Below the pieces are notes generated by a model that saw only the letters and a program-made list of their open reading frames with translations, was not told the origin of the DNA and did no database searches. Positions 23,943 through 35,178 of a stretch of 64,000 bases of DNA are shown here, piece after piece. The first letter of the stretch is position 1. Every line of letters starts with the position of its first letter. Source of the stretch: Rotaria sordida (Eukaryota > Rotifera > Eurotatoria > Philodinida > Philodinidae); the NCBI GenBank assembly GCA_905250125.1, contig CAJNOL010000455.1:72238-136237 (forward strand), written 5' to 3'. Position numbers and translations under genes: made by a program.

Positions 23943-25313
23943 ATCTTTGGAACATGTAGAAATATTAACAAATATGCTTTGTTTATTATCACCTTTTTTT
24001 TGTGAGATATCTTAAATAAATAGATTCCAGCTTTTTTTTTGAACGATTTCTATACCATGGGGAGGAAAATTATTTTTTATAAAATAAAAACTTATAAAAA
24101 TTTTTGAAATAATGTTTTCTAGCTCTTTGAATATCATCCTCAAATCGTTTGATCATTTCAATGCAAAAAGTTTTATATACATTTTTTTAAAAAATTTTCA
24201 TAACAATATCGTGAGTTTTGTACTTTTTATTATTTTGTATTATGTAATAGTCAAATAACGGTTTATTTCATCACAAAATGGAATATTTATAATAAATATT
24301 TTCATTTTTTTTTAAATTTTTGATTTGTTTATTTTAATTTTAATGGAAATATCTACATAGAAAAGTAACAGAAAAAAAACAATCACAAAAATGGACTAAT
24401 TAGGTCTGAAGTTATGGACTCGAGTATGAGTAAGGATCATTACTACTTAACCTCTTACTCACATGCTAAAATACCGACAAGTAACATTTGGACGATGTCC
24501 TTCTAGTAATTCTATGCTTCGATCTTAATGTACGATTTTTGAAAACCTGTATCTTTGGAAAATGTTGTTTTTCGATGCTAAATCATCGTTATATCGCATA
24601 GCTTTTCTGTCATACATTTGCGTCAGAATATCACTTTTCTGCTAAGCAACAAAACCTTCATTAAGAACAAAATGGAACGTCATTTTTTTGCCATTAGTAG
24701 CAAGATCCATCGACTCTTAGGTGGTTTGTCAATTTTCTTGGTTTTCGCAAAGTTAAATTTTCAATAAGACGAATGATTACGACAATCGTGTTGCATATTC
24801 ACCCTTAGATATATGCAATTGGTGATGTGACAACCAATCGCCAATAGGAATTTCCAGTGAAAGGTTAAGAACTCTCTTTAGGATACAAAAACATGATCTC
24901 TTTTCTCACTCATTTATCAAAATCTCACGCTGTTTCTACCCTGAGATCATAAACTATACAACACATATGCATTGCGTAGCGTCGTGGTACATATAAAAAG
25001 TTATAGATTTGTAGTGAATATTCATTCATTCCACATCTTTTGCTTTAACTAGAACTGGTATAATCCTTTTTGAATGATTATTTTTCGATAACATAGAACT
25101 CTATATGCCTCACAATATTTACTTTCATTGTTTTCGATTAAGTTCTCCCTGAGTTATGATGTTAGAAGAAAGTCAAAAAAACTTATATGTTCGATCGACT
25201 AAAAGATTCTCCATGCATAATCTATGATCCATTATCGGCTATTTTTTTAATACTTGACAATGAATTTTCTTCTCTCATTGTGCTTATTCATAATGCAAAA
25301 GAAAAAAAAATGC
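23943..25313. other. Intergenic, nothing recognised
   Basis: 23943-23995 continues a coding-like reading (PKSLEHVEILTNMLCLL) that may be an exon scrap. The remainder is AT-rich with no supported gene or repeat. Confidence 0.5.
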
Positions 25314-28008
25314 TTATTGTATTATTATTTGTTTTTTCTTTCGTACTGCACGTACAATTAAAAAGTATTGATAACAAATCAGTCGATAAAGCATTTCGAA
25401 TACTTCCATTATTGAACGAAAACTAATACCGATCCATAAACTAGTTTGACCTCCGATATTTGAAAGGATATCTACCACACCGAATATTGCTGTTTGTGTA
25501 TTATTTTCAACTATATTTGTCTCGCGTACAACATTAACAGCAAGATAATTCTCCTGAATATGTTCACGCCATGTAGTTGTCCAATTGTTAGGTAATGGAA
25601 TCGTTGAATTTTCAACAAATCCCTTAATCTCATACATTTGTCATTCGACTGGTGTAGCCAGAGAAGATGTTTGAATAATAAAATTTGTTATTAAACATTG
25701 TTGTGAACAATCAGAACAATATGTATTCATAAGTATTGAGGAAGCTAAAAGTGTATCGACTGCTTCAGTATAATAGGTATTGCTTGCATTGCATAGAGGC
25801 ACTAAAATAATTTTGTCCGTTCCTGATAAAATAACTGAACGAGTACTCCAAAGATTAGGATTAACACAACCACACTGTTTATGTATATAATAATAGAATG
25901 AAATATGATGTTATGACTAAATATATCACATTATTCTCTCTCAATATATTTACGCATAGACTTGTCCACAAATTTGATAACAGATTGTTTCGGAATAGCC
26001 AATAATCAGCACCATGATAATTATTAAACATGACATGCATCAAAAGAGGAATCTTGTTAGTACATGTTGTATATGGTGCTGCAGGTGAGAAAAATAAGCT
26101 GTTTTCTTTTTGTAACCTAATTTATGTTTTCGTTCTGGTGCTAATTCTATATCAGCTGCTTCAATAAGTGGTAATTATGTATTATCATGTACAAGACTTA
26201 CGATCCCAACGTCTTCACAAAGACAAAACATACATGTTATATTCGATGATATTCAAATATACACTTACTATCTCTGACATAAGGCACATATTGATGATTG
26301 TGTACATAAAGACCTAGTTTGAGATTACCATCACCACCATTTTTGTTTCCATAACGTATACTATCATTATGGCTATATTTCAATTTTGCATTGAATGTAT
26401 AGCATAAACCACAAGTTGATGATATAAATGGAAGAAAATCTGTTTCTAAACACCGTACAACATTGAACGAACATGTAGAAAGTATACAAGAAAGTGGATA
26501 GAACAATGGTTTCAATGATTCATTTCTATTAATTTTATCTATTAGAAAATCTCTAATATAGTGTGCTTGAAATGGTGACAATGTTGTTGTATCGTTCGAA
26601 TCAGTTAAATTTCGTGTTTTAATATAGTTGAAAAATGGCTCCTTGAATTTATCAAAACGAAGTGGTGAAGCATTGCAAAGACTAAATGCTGGAAAATACT
26701 GTGGCCATTCACTGACATAGCTTACATCGATTTGTGTTGGATATTTCAAATAAGCTACAATTGCTTGCACAATAAAATAGATCATAATCAAAGTAAAGTA
26801 AATGAATGAAATCGATCAAAAGAGTCGATTATGTATACTTTCACTTCGAGCAATACCAGGTAGAGCATGAGTAGATGTATTCAAACAAAATTCACGTATA
26901 ATCGAACGGCGACAATGTTGTTTTGTTTCATCTTGCATTACAGCTGAATATTCTTGAAATGCTAACGAATCACTTGTCTAAAACAATCTTATATATTTTT
27001 CAAATTGTTAATAATTGATTTGTTTTGTCAATAATAACACTTTTTCATTACTAAAAAGCAATGATTGGTGATCTCAAAGTCAAAAATCTTTCATGTCATA
27101 AATAACAAATCAAATGTAGAAGTTATAACACTGGATTAAATTCAAACTATGGCTACGGATAATTCATTTTTTGTTTTCAAAGTAAACTAAGATTTGAAAA
27201 GTTGAACTAGAAAGACATCTTAAAATTTTATTATTTAGTTTTTTACGTTGTCTTCAATATATGAATATACTATACTACTTTGAAATAAAAATCTGTTAGG
27301 GGAACACAAAGATATTTAGCATAGGATCGAAGGTAGACTATTTTATCATATGAACTCTATCCATAACTTATAAGGTATATACATAGCAGTCCAGCATAAA
27401 TTTCTAAATTCATTATGGAAACATTTTCCAAGAGAACAATAGTTTATTAATGAAATTAATCCGTGTCAAAATGAAAATTTTAATTGACTATTTAAATAGA
27501 ATGATAGAAAACAAATAATACACTTACTTCGCTTATACTTCAAGTATTCAAAAACAAGAGGTTTTTAATGAACTTTATTTTAACAGAAAGAAAAATAGAG
27601 AGAAACATTTTGTTGACGTTGTTCATAAACTGATTTTTTTGTTGAGTTAAGCAAATGGTCATTATTGTTCAAATGTTTGCTCAAAGAAAATAAGAGAAAT
27701 AGTAAGTGGATGTAAATGAATTTTTTTCTCATATTTCGTAATTCATTACTAGGAATGGCATGTTAACTTTTCTGTGAAAGCTAAAGTAGAAATGTATGTT
27801 CTTCTCATCCACACCTATGCCCTCTTAGTATTTTCCTTAGAATTCTCATTCATTATTTTTTGCTAAGACTTGCTGCATTGTTGTCTAAGTTTCAAATAAT
27901 AAATTCATCTTGAAATTCTACTTGTCCACCGATACAAGCATTTGTTTCCATATCTTCAATTATTGCTTCATATTTTTGCCTAAATCCTTGTTCACTAAAA
28001 CTAACCAT
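25314..28008 (-). pseudogene. DEG/ENaC (ASIC-like) sodium channel relic
   Basis: Exons: 28008-27922 (N-terminus), 26977-about 26266, 26212-about 25970, 25874-25314. Hallmarks in order are FCLNTSTHALPGIARS before the first membrane helix, the helix (IYFIVQAIVAYL), CGLCYTFNAKLKY, the extracellular ERKHKLGYKKKT, a Cys-rich part (YCSDCSQQC), and GGQTSLWIGISF leading into the pore/second helix. Exons 1 and 2 join in frame (GGACAA|ACAAGT). Lesions: TGA 26818-26816 at the conserved LFW Trp, TAA 26177-26175 in HDNT*LP, a one-base frame change after YKKKT near 26095, and TGA 25643-25641 in PVE*QM. Trp elsewhere in the gene is TGG, so TGA is not a sense codon. About 500 residues would have been encoded; dead as written. 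Confidence 0.88.
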
Positions 28009-28385
28009 GCAAAACACTATCATTATTTCTTAAATTCAATCATTATTTGAAGAAAACAATTCCTTATTCTTTCGTATGTAATCATTTGAAAGTATAACTT
28101 CAATAGATGAATAATATTTTGTTTATCTAAATCAATTACAAATGTACAAAAAAAAAAATCTCCATTAATATTTTAACTTTTGTAGGGTAAGCGAAAAATA
28201 TCAAGTGAAGAAAAGGAAGAACAAACAGAGAAAGTAAAACATTGAAAAGTAAAATGTCGAATAGTTTTTAAGATGTCAGAAACCAAACTATGTTGCTTTT
28301 TTGGTGATTGACAACTTTTTGACTAGTAAACTTTATATTTTGTGTGAAAAATTTATCAAGAACGAAAACAACGCACAGGACTACT
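26958..28385. repeat. Direct segmental duplication, copy 2
   Basis: Second copy of the sequence at 1-1521, same orientation, 26957 bases away. It contains intron 1 and exon 1 of the channel relic. The two diverge by scattered substitutions and one 95-base indel, so the duplication is not recent. Confidence 0.95.
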
Positions 28386-28964
28386 ACGAGAGGAAGAAGG
28401 AACAGACTTCCTTTCCGCCAAATAATCAACAACATCAGCTCAGAACATAATGTGAAAAGTTCTTTAAAGGACTTCAAAAATAACTTGGAAGTTGTTATTT
28501 TTCGATGATTCGGATTGAAACTGCGTTAAAAACGAAGAAAAAGTATAATTCATACATTAGTCGATTCTCATGCGATTCGAATCATACAAGAAATCGGCGA
28601 TTAAATAGTGATATACTGATCATATAAACTGAAGAATTTAATGTCAGCTAACCGACAATATTTACCGATCACCACCGGTTTCTCAGATTTATACGCTCGT
28701 TTTGTTCTTTTCTACCCTAACGATCTCTATTGCTGTGTATTGATAAGTGTACCTTCTTACTAGTTTTCAACTATATCTTATTCATCTCTTATGTACTTTG
28801 CATAAACGACATACAAAAAATGTTAAACAAACAATTTCAAAATAAGATAAAACAGAAAACTGACCTATCACTATGTTCAAATGATTCTTGTGATGCATTT
28901 CAGTTTTGTATAGATCTTATAATGCTATCTGTAATGGATAAAAGTGCACTCTTTTTTTCAATTA

Positions 28965-29095
28965 AAGGTGTGGACCTAGGTTACGGTGAGGTTGGAGTTT
29001 TCTTTCAGCCCACTCTCACACACCAATACCAACGCAAACCTAAGCCATACCTACATCAACACCCGTACATACTATAGCCACATCTACATTTATGC
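28965..29095. repeat. Telomere-like fold-back (degenerate)
   Basis: GGTGTGGACCTAGGTTACGG on the left pairs roughly with AACCTAAGCCATACC and CAACACC on the right. The right arm has many CACACC/CACATC units. One of a dispersed set in this window. Confidence 0.55.
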
Positions 29096-30177
29096 CCTTA
29101 ATCATCGTTCTCCATGACATACATGGCTCGATTGTAATCGACATGTTTTTTCTTCTCATGTGTAGCTTCTTACAAACACTATTCCACGTGTCTCGAAAAA
29201 GGTAGTAAGCTGAGCTTCCTCCTATCTGTATTTTTTTCTGTTTACACCGCTACCTCGATCGACATCTGAAGACGGCATGGGCCAACTTGAGTCGGTTGCA
29301 CCTTCTGATTCACACATGAGTGAAGTCAGGGATCACACAGAACTGCTCTTGGCGTATTTTCATGATCAACTATATAGTATACCATGTTAGTAGTCATGAT
29401 TTAAGGGTTCTCACAAACGAATGATAAGACCGTATCTACTAGAGTATCAATAAGTTAGTATGTTTGGAAAGAGTAATAGATCATCATGTAGAAGAAAGAA
29501 GAATGATGAATGTTCTACAAAAAACACAGAGCCATTTGCAGGATAGAATAATTCACTTTTTTTCTAGATTTCATTCATGTGTATAGATTAAAAAACATAA
29601 ATAAAATTAGTTAAATGAGCATCGCTTCTGAACTTTTGTCTGTATCCCACCAGAGCATATATTCAATTTGTTTGACTAGAATTCAAGTGAAGAATGAACC
29701 AAACACAATTTGTGAATATAAGCTTGAACATATATTGAACGAATCTTCGTCCAATTGTCTATGTTGCAAGTGATACTCAAAATCATATACGGCACACTGC
29801 TACAGCTTCTTTTGCATCTATACTCGTTTGTTTTATCGCGGTTTATATTTTTTATTTTCAGTTTTTGATTCAGTTGACGAATACTAATAGATGGTATATT
29901 TGAGATGTTTACAATCTTACAGTTGTTCTTCCGTCTTTATATATTTGTTGGTTTTCCTGTCCTAGAAAGAGGAATCCATAGGAAGTAACACATCTATATA
30001 TAGGAAAGAACTCATCTCTATATGGAAAATAACCTATTCATACATGGGAAGAAAAGCCATCGTTGTACACAAATAAGATCATCCCAAAAGGGTCAACATA
30101 GAGGAATAAGCGGATCTTTGCCTTTTCTTCTGTCAAACTACATAATATTGGATAAACAAAGAAAGAAGAATTGAATT

Positions 30178-30232
30178 AGGGTGTGGGTGTGGGGTATGAT
30201 TGACAAGAGGACCAGATCCACATCCACATCCT
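30178..30232. repeat. Telomere-like fold-back
   Basis: GGGTGTGGGTGTGGGGTATG is followed after about 15 bases by CCACATCCACATCCTATACC, so a TGTGGG-type arm faces its complement. It lies about 240 bases downstream of the end of the GH65 gene. Confidence 0.65.
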
Positions 30233-30467
30233 ATACCAGTATCAATATTTCACTTAATGATTTTCGATCCCTCGTTAGTAACTTTGAACTTTTTTATAAT
30301 TTCTCTTGACTTTAAATATTATTTTAAAGATTTTGATGATTTGTATTAATCATTGACATCCATAAAAAAAATTACTAAATCATAATGATAATGAGACCAG
30401 TGACAACGGTATATTATAGAAAAAAAATTTATTTCGTAAAGCAAAAACTAGAAATTAAAATATAAAA

Positions 30468-33400
30468 TTAAGGACAAAGAGGTACTGATCGACGAATAAT
30501 AAGTTGACTGTCAATGGAAAATGAGAGACGGTCATTTAGTTTGAGTGAACCGTAATGTTCTCCGTGCTTGTATGTAAGAGGAACGGAATCGTTGCTATTC
30601 TGTGCACGTACAAAAATTTCATACACTTTATTGTCAATTGTCAAATCTATTGTAGTTCCTTGATATTTTAGACCATGAAAAATGAGTTTTGTAACTTGAT
30701 TTGGTAGATGACCACGAGGTTTAAATTCAAGTTGATCTAATCTTAGACGAATACCACCATAACCAAAAAGAATAGCTTGCAAGAAACCTCCAGCACCTGT
30801 TATAAAATTAACTGCACCAACACCTGATTTAGCTTCAGTCCATACCTATGACAGAACAGAAAGTCAATAGACGTCAATATTAATATTACAAAAATTGACT
30901 AACTAACATTGAATGGAGGTCGAACATAAGTTTCATAAGAACGTCGAAAAAGTTGTTCAGCTTTGTCAAAATCACCTAATTCAATAAAGCCAATCGAATG
31001 CATTGACCAAGTCATAGCCGGACCATCATCACGAGTTAAAGGTTCATAGACTAATAAATCATTTCGTCTTACTTGATCAGTCATTGGCCACATGATTGGA
31101 AATCCAAGAAGAACAACGTCTGCTTGTTTAATAGTCGTATTCTCTTAAATAAATAGATCAAAATGATTTTTCGCATAAACAATATCATCAAATCTATTTA
31201 CTTAAATCAAAACCTTCATATTCAAGATGAGTTTGAGTCAAATTATCGAATGGAAAATGTAAGGTCGATGCAATATCAAGCCAAGATTGAGGCGTTTTTT
31301 TATTAGTAATACAACTAACACTATCAGCCAATAGAATAGAAAGCGAAGCAACTGCATTCGTAAAGACAGAATTATTTTTGAATGGTTGAGCATCTTCATC
31401 TGGTGGCAAGACAGCTAAAATAAAGAAATCCATATGTATGAATTTATATGACAATATTAGTAATTGTTGAAAACATGAAATATTTTCATTTCAATAAAGA
31501 AAAAGACTTACTTAATATTTCATATTGTTGTTTCTCATTATTGTATACAGCTCTCGAACCCCAAAATCGAGCTGTCTCATAGATAAGTTCTCCGCCAAGT
31601 TCATTCAATAGCCAATCTCGATTGCCGGTAGCTGCAATATATTGTCTAGCTGCAAATGCAATATCTCCTGTAATATGCATTTGATAGAGACGAACTTCAG
31701 GACAACAATCTGGTGTCACATCAACACCAGTTCTAGCACTTTCCCAAGGAAATCTAATTGATTAAAGTGACTTATTAGCAAAAAAGAAACAACAAATACA
31801 TGAAATGCATCAGATACCTCCATCCTTCATAACCAAATAGACGAGCATTATCAACTGCAGAATCACGTAGAGCGATTCGGTATGATAATATTTCTTTAGC
31901 CAATCTAAGAAAAAAGAATCCATCAATCAACATAGATATTGTTTATTGTAACATCCAATATAATCCTCATTGATATCTACAATTCCTTCTATCACATGTT
32001 TTCAACAGTTTATAACGAGAATTTTGTGATCTACCTAATTTCGTTTTCTCATTAGTTACACTTCATTGTACACTTAGCTTTGTTACTCATACTCATCTAA
32101 TTAACTTTTTTTGATCGTATACATTATTACTTCACTAGTAAACTTCTGCTCTTCTTCAGCTATTCACATTATTCTTGTTCTCTCTGTCTTTTCTTGCTGA
32201 TTATCATCTTCTCCTCTTGTTCTTCATTTAATAAAACACATCAGTGAATCTTCATTCGTCTTCAAGTTAATTTCTCATCACTTTATCACGCGTTACCTCA
32301 TAGTGGTATCTAGGATCGCATCCTATTGTGTCTCGCTTCCTTCGTTCTCTCTCTTTACCTCGACGTTCTTTATAAATGATCCTTTATTCACTTACGTAGG
32401 ATAAAAAAGAAGAACTGATGGAAACATCCATGTTTCTGTATCCCAAAATGAATGACCACCATAATCTTCACCCAAAAGACCACCTCTTGAAAGACTACCA
32501 GGACTTAGACCATAGAATTGTTTATGTTCACTTCGTGTAGATAATGGTGGAAGAGAACTCAGAATATAATAAAAAGCAGAATTGATTTGTTTTTGTAATT
32601 CATCATTTCCAGTCACTTCAACATATCCATTTGACCAAATATCATTCCATCTTGATACATGTGATAATAATATTTCATGTGGTTGTCGTTCATTGGTTGC
32701 TATTGAAAATCATTATATGTTGTTTTTATTTTACTCAAACAAGTTTATAGTTTACTTACCATAATCAAAACTTTGTTTAGCTCTTGATTTTATTTCATCA
32801 ATTGAAGTAACAAAAAGATATGTTCGATTTGTTTCTTCACTATCAAGTTCTAATCCTTCTGCAGGCAATGGTGTATAATAAACAAATACAGATAATAGTT
32901 CTTTTTGAAATTGACTATTTTCTACTTGACGTGTTTTTCCAGATAAAAGACTTTTATATAAGAAAAATAAATTACAATTAAAATAGAATAAATATTACTT
33001 ACACATGTTCATTATTACGAGTTTCAACTGTAAAATCAATATCAATACTCGTCATTTGTTCGTTAACTTCAACAGGTACAACAATTTTTCTTCCTATAAC
33101 ATCATATTTCATCGAATTATTGCTACAAAAAAAAAACATCTAACCTGTAGGTGCTAATCGAGTAAGTACAACATAAGCAATTAATAATTCTGTATATTCT
33201 TGTGAAGCCAAAAGATATCGTTCAATTCGGATTTCATCATTTTCAAGTGTTTCGATAAAAATACCTAACGATATAACAAGACTAATAGCGATTATTTTCT
33301 AAAACATCTTACCTGAAGAAACATTTAGAGTATATAATGATGATGATGGACTAATTTTAAATTGCCAATTGAGTGTACTTGGAATACGTGCTCGATGACT

Positions 33401-33853
33401 CGTACCTTTAAATAAAATATAAAAACGAAAAGACAATACAAGTAATATACAAACCATTTTCACCATTATAAAGGCCATTCATATAGATGAAATCACTAAA
33501 TACAACAGTAGCTACGTGACCATTACCAATATATGGTAGAATACGATAATCCAATGAAGAACCATTCGAAGGTAATCTATATTTAAATTAATTAAATAAG
33601 ATTATTTATTTCTAAATTAAGATATTTACTTATCAGTACTAAAGATTGTTGTAGATTCAGATTGTTCAGTAGGTGCTGTTTGAATAAGAATAAAAGCTGA
33701 TAAAATAAGTAATAAAAAGAATAACATTATGATAAGAACTAAAACTAGTCGTATCTTGATGTTGCTGTTTTTATGATCATTATAAGGATTAACATACAAA
33801 TCATGTGTAAATAGTAAACTATGAAGAGATTCTCGATCAATATTCAAGGACAT
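30468..33853 (-). CDS. Membrane-anchored GH65 glucosidase, PGGHG/ATHL1 family
   Basis: About twelve exons join in frame through GT-AG introns to give roughly 780 residues. Residues about 33-57 form a membrane anchor (LVLVLIIMLFFLLLILSAFI), which the human enzyme lacks. The hydrolase part follows the family closely: PYIGNGHVATVVFSD, HRARIPSTLNWQF, QFYGLSPGSLSRGG, HSFWDTETWMFPSVLL with the family's catalytic Asp, FPWESARTGVDV, KQADVVLLGFPIMWP, DDGPAMTWSMHSIG and VWTEAKSGVGAVNF. PGGHG removes glucose from the Glc-Gal-hydroxylysine of collagen; acid trehalases are related. Where the family has QEVH(V)NG with the general-acid Glu, this gene reads YQMHITGD, so that Glu appears to be Gln. Type II topology would place the domain outside the cytosol. 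No frameshift seen. Confidence 0.9.
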
Positions 33854-34345
33854 TTTATATAAAAGATAGATTGATAATTATATACTGTATAAACTGTTGA
33901 TCTCACAAGGTTAATCTCATGGTATTCTATGGTTGAAATGACAGACAAGAAAAAGATAAATATAAGGGGATGACGTATATAATAAAAAAAGGAATCTTGT
34001 TATCTTTTTTCCTTATCATTCGGGAAGTGAATATATCTTTGAGTTCTATATAAGAAAGTTATGTAGATCTTCTTGTAGCATGTACAATATGTTTGTCTTC
34101 ATTGTCAATGTTGTTTTGATACCAAATATTTATTTGTACACTTAGATATTTGCTATTATCATTGCATTGATAGGAAAAATTTTTACAGAAAGAATTCCAT
34201 TGTTAATATACTTGATTTATGACCTTAAAATTGTTTTATATTATTAACAAACAATTGATTTCATATCATTACATTTAAAATTATGTAGAAAAAACTTTGT
34301 CATCATACAATACTTTGGAAGATTCTAGAAAATTCCAGAATTAGA
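33854..34345. other. Upstream region of the GH65 gene
   Basis: AT-rich with no ORF of note. It must hold the promoter of the minus-strand gene starting at 33853, but no specific element is identified. Confidence 0.4.
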
Positions 34346-35178
34346 AGTGTAAGCCGAGAGGCTTAGTCACTGCTGCCGTCGATTTTTTCAAAAGATTCTT
34401 AGCAGCCGTTGCCGATGACTGCAAAAAATTTTTAAAATCTCAGTTGCTGCCGTTAATAGCTAAAAAAAGTTAAAGATTTTCAGCTGCCGCAGTGACACCA
34501 AAAAAGATAATCAATTTTCAAAAACTTTTGACACTCAGGATCACTTTTCGAACATGTTCTTCTTATTAAAAAAAAAGTAAAAAATCTACTTTTAACTGAC
34601 TGCCTATAATTTAAAATTAATTAAAATCAAATGAAAGCTATCTTTGAAGCTGAAAACCAAAATTTTCATCAACTCAATCAAAAAACGACCGATTTTAATC
34701 TATTTTTTCGTCATTTTTTTTCTGTATAAATAATTTTTAGTGTAATAATCCGCAGTATGACATATGTGCCAAAGGATGATTTAGCATTGTGTTTACCATT
34801 TGTTGAGTCGAAAAGTCTGAAAAGCTTAAAAAATTCGAATTTCTAAATTAAAACTCGAGAGAACTGCATTTTACAACGACCGGGATCAAAATCGATCAGA
34901 TAATAAATAATCTGATTTAAATTAGACTTAAATCAGGTGTTTTTTTTCTTTGTTTTACATGGCTTATCTAATTTCTTGTCAGCCAGTTCTCTACTAGCAT
35001 ATTCTATCTTTGTCATTTCAAAATCTCTGAAATCAAGAAAATTTTAAAAAATATCGTCGAAAACGTCGAGTCGTCGCCGCCAACTAGCTAAATCTCTCAA
35101 GCTATAGCCATCGTGGGCAAGAAAATTTTTCTTTTTTCAGCCGCCGCCGCCGATTAACTCATCGACTTACATCTCTAT
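34346..35178. mobile_element. Candidate fold-back element with GCC-rich arms
   Basis: The left end AGAAGTGTAAGCCGAGAG and the inverted right end AGAGATGTAAGTCGATGAG match imperfectly. Just inside both ends are clusters of GCTGCCGTCG/GCCGCCGCCG, which stand out from the AT-rich surroundings. Several more CTGCCG groups lie at 34370-34500 and 35070-35155. No target duplication or ORF was found, so this is a candidate only. Confidence 0.45.

Larger units (their letters stand above)
28386..30467. other. Intergenic with two telomere-like hairpins
   Basis: Hairpins of GT-rich followed by CA-rich sequence lie at 28965-29095 and 30178-30232 and are listed separately. 29960-30060 has loose repeats of GAAAGAACTCATCTC/GGAAAATAACC type. 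The 115-residue ORF at 28730-29077 runs into the hairpin and is not convincing as a gene. Confidence 0.5.

Noticed and set aside
23569-26818. TGA read as tryptophan (alternative genetic code) to rescue NDUFA1 and the channel
   Set aside because: Intact genes in the window use TGG for Trp and end at TGA, some relic TGAs fall at Arg positions, and the same relics also have TAA stops and frameshifts.
28730-29077. 115-residue ORF with a signal-like hydrophobic start
   Set aside because: Its second half is the telomere-like simple sequence, it has no domain, and codon character is poor.
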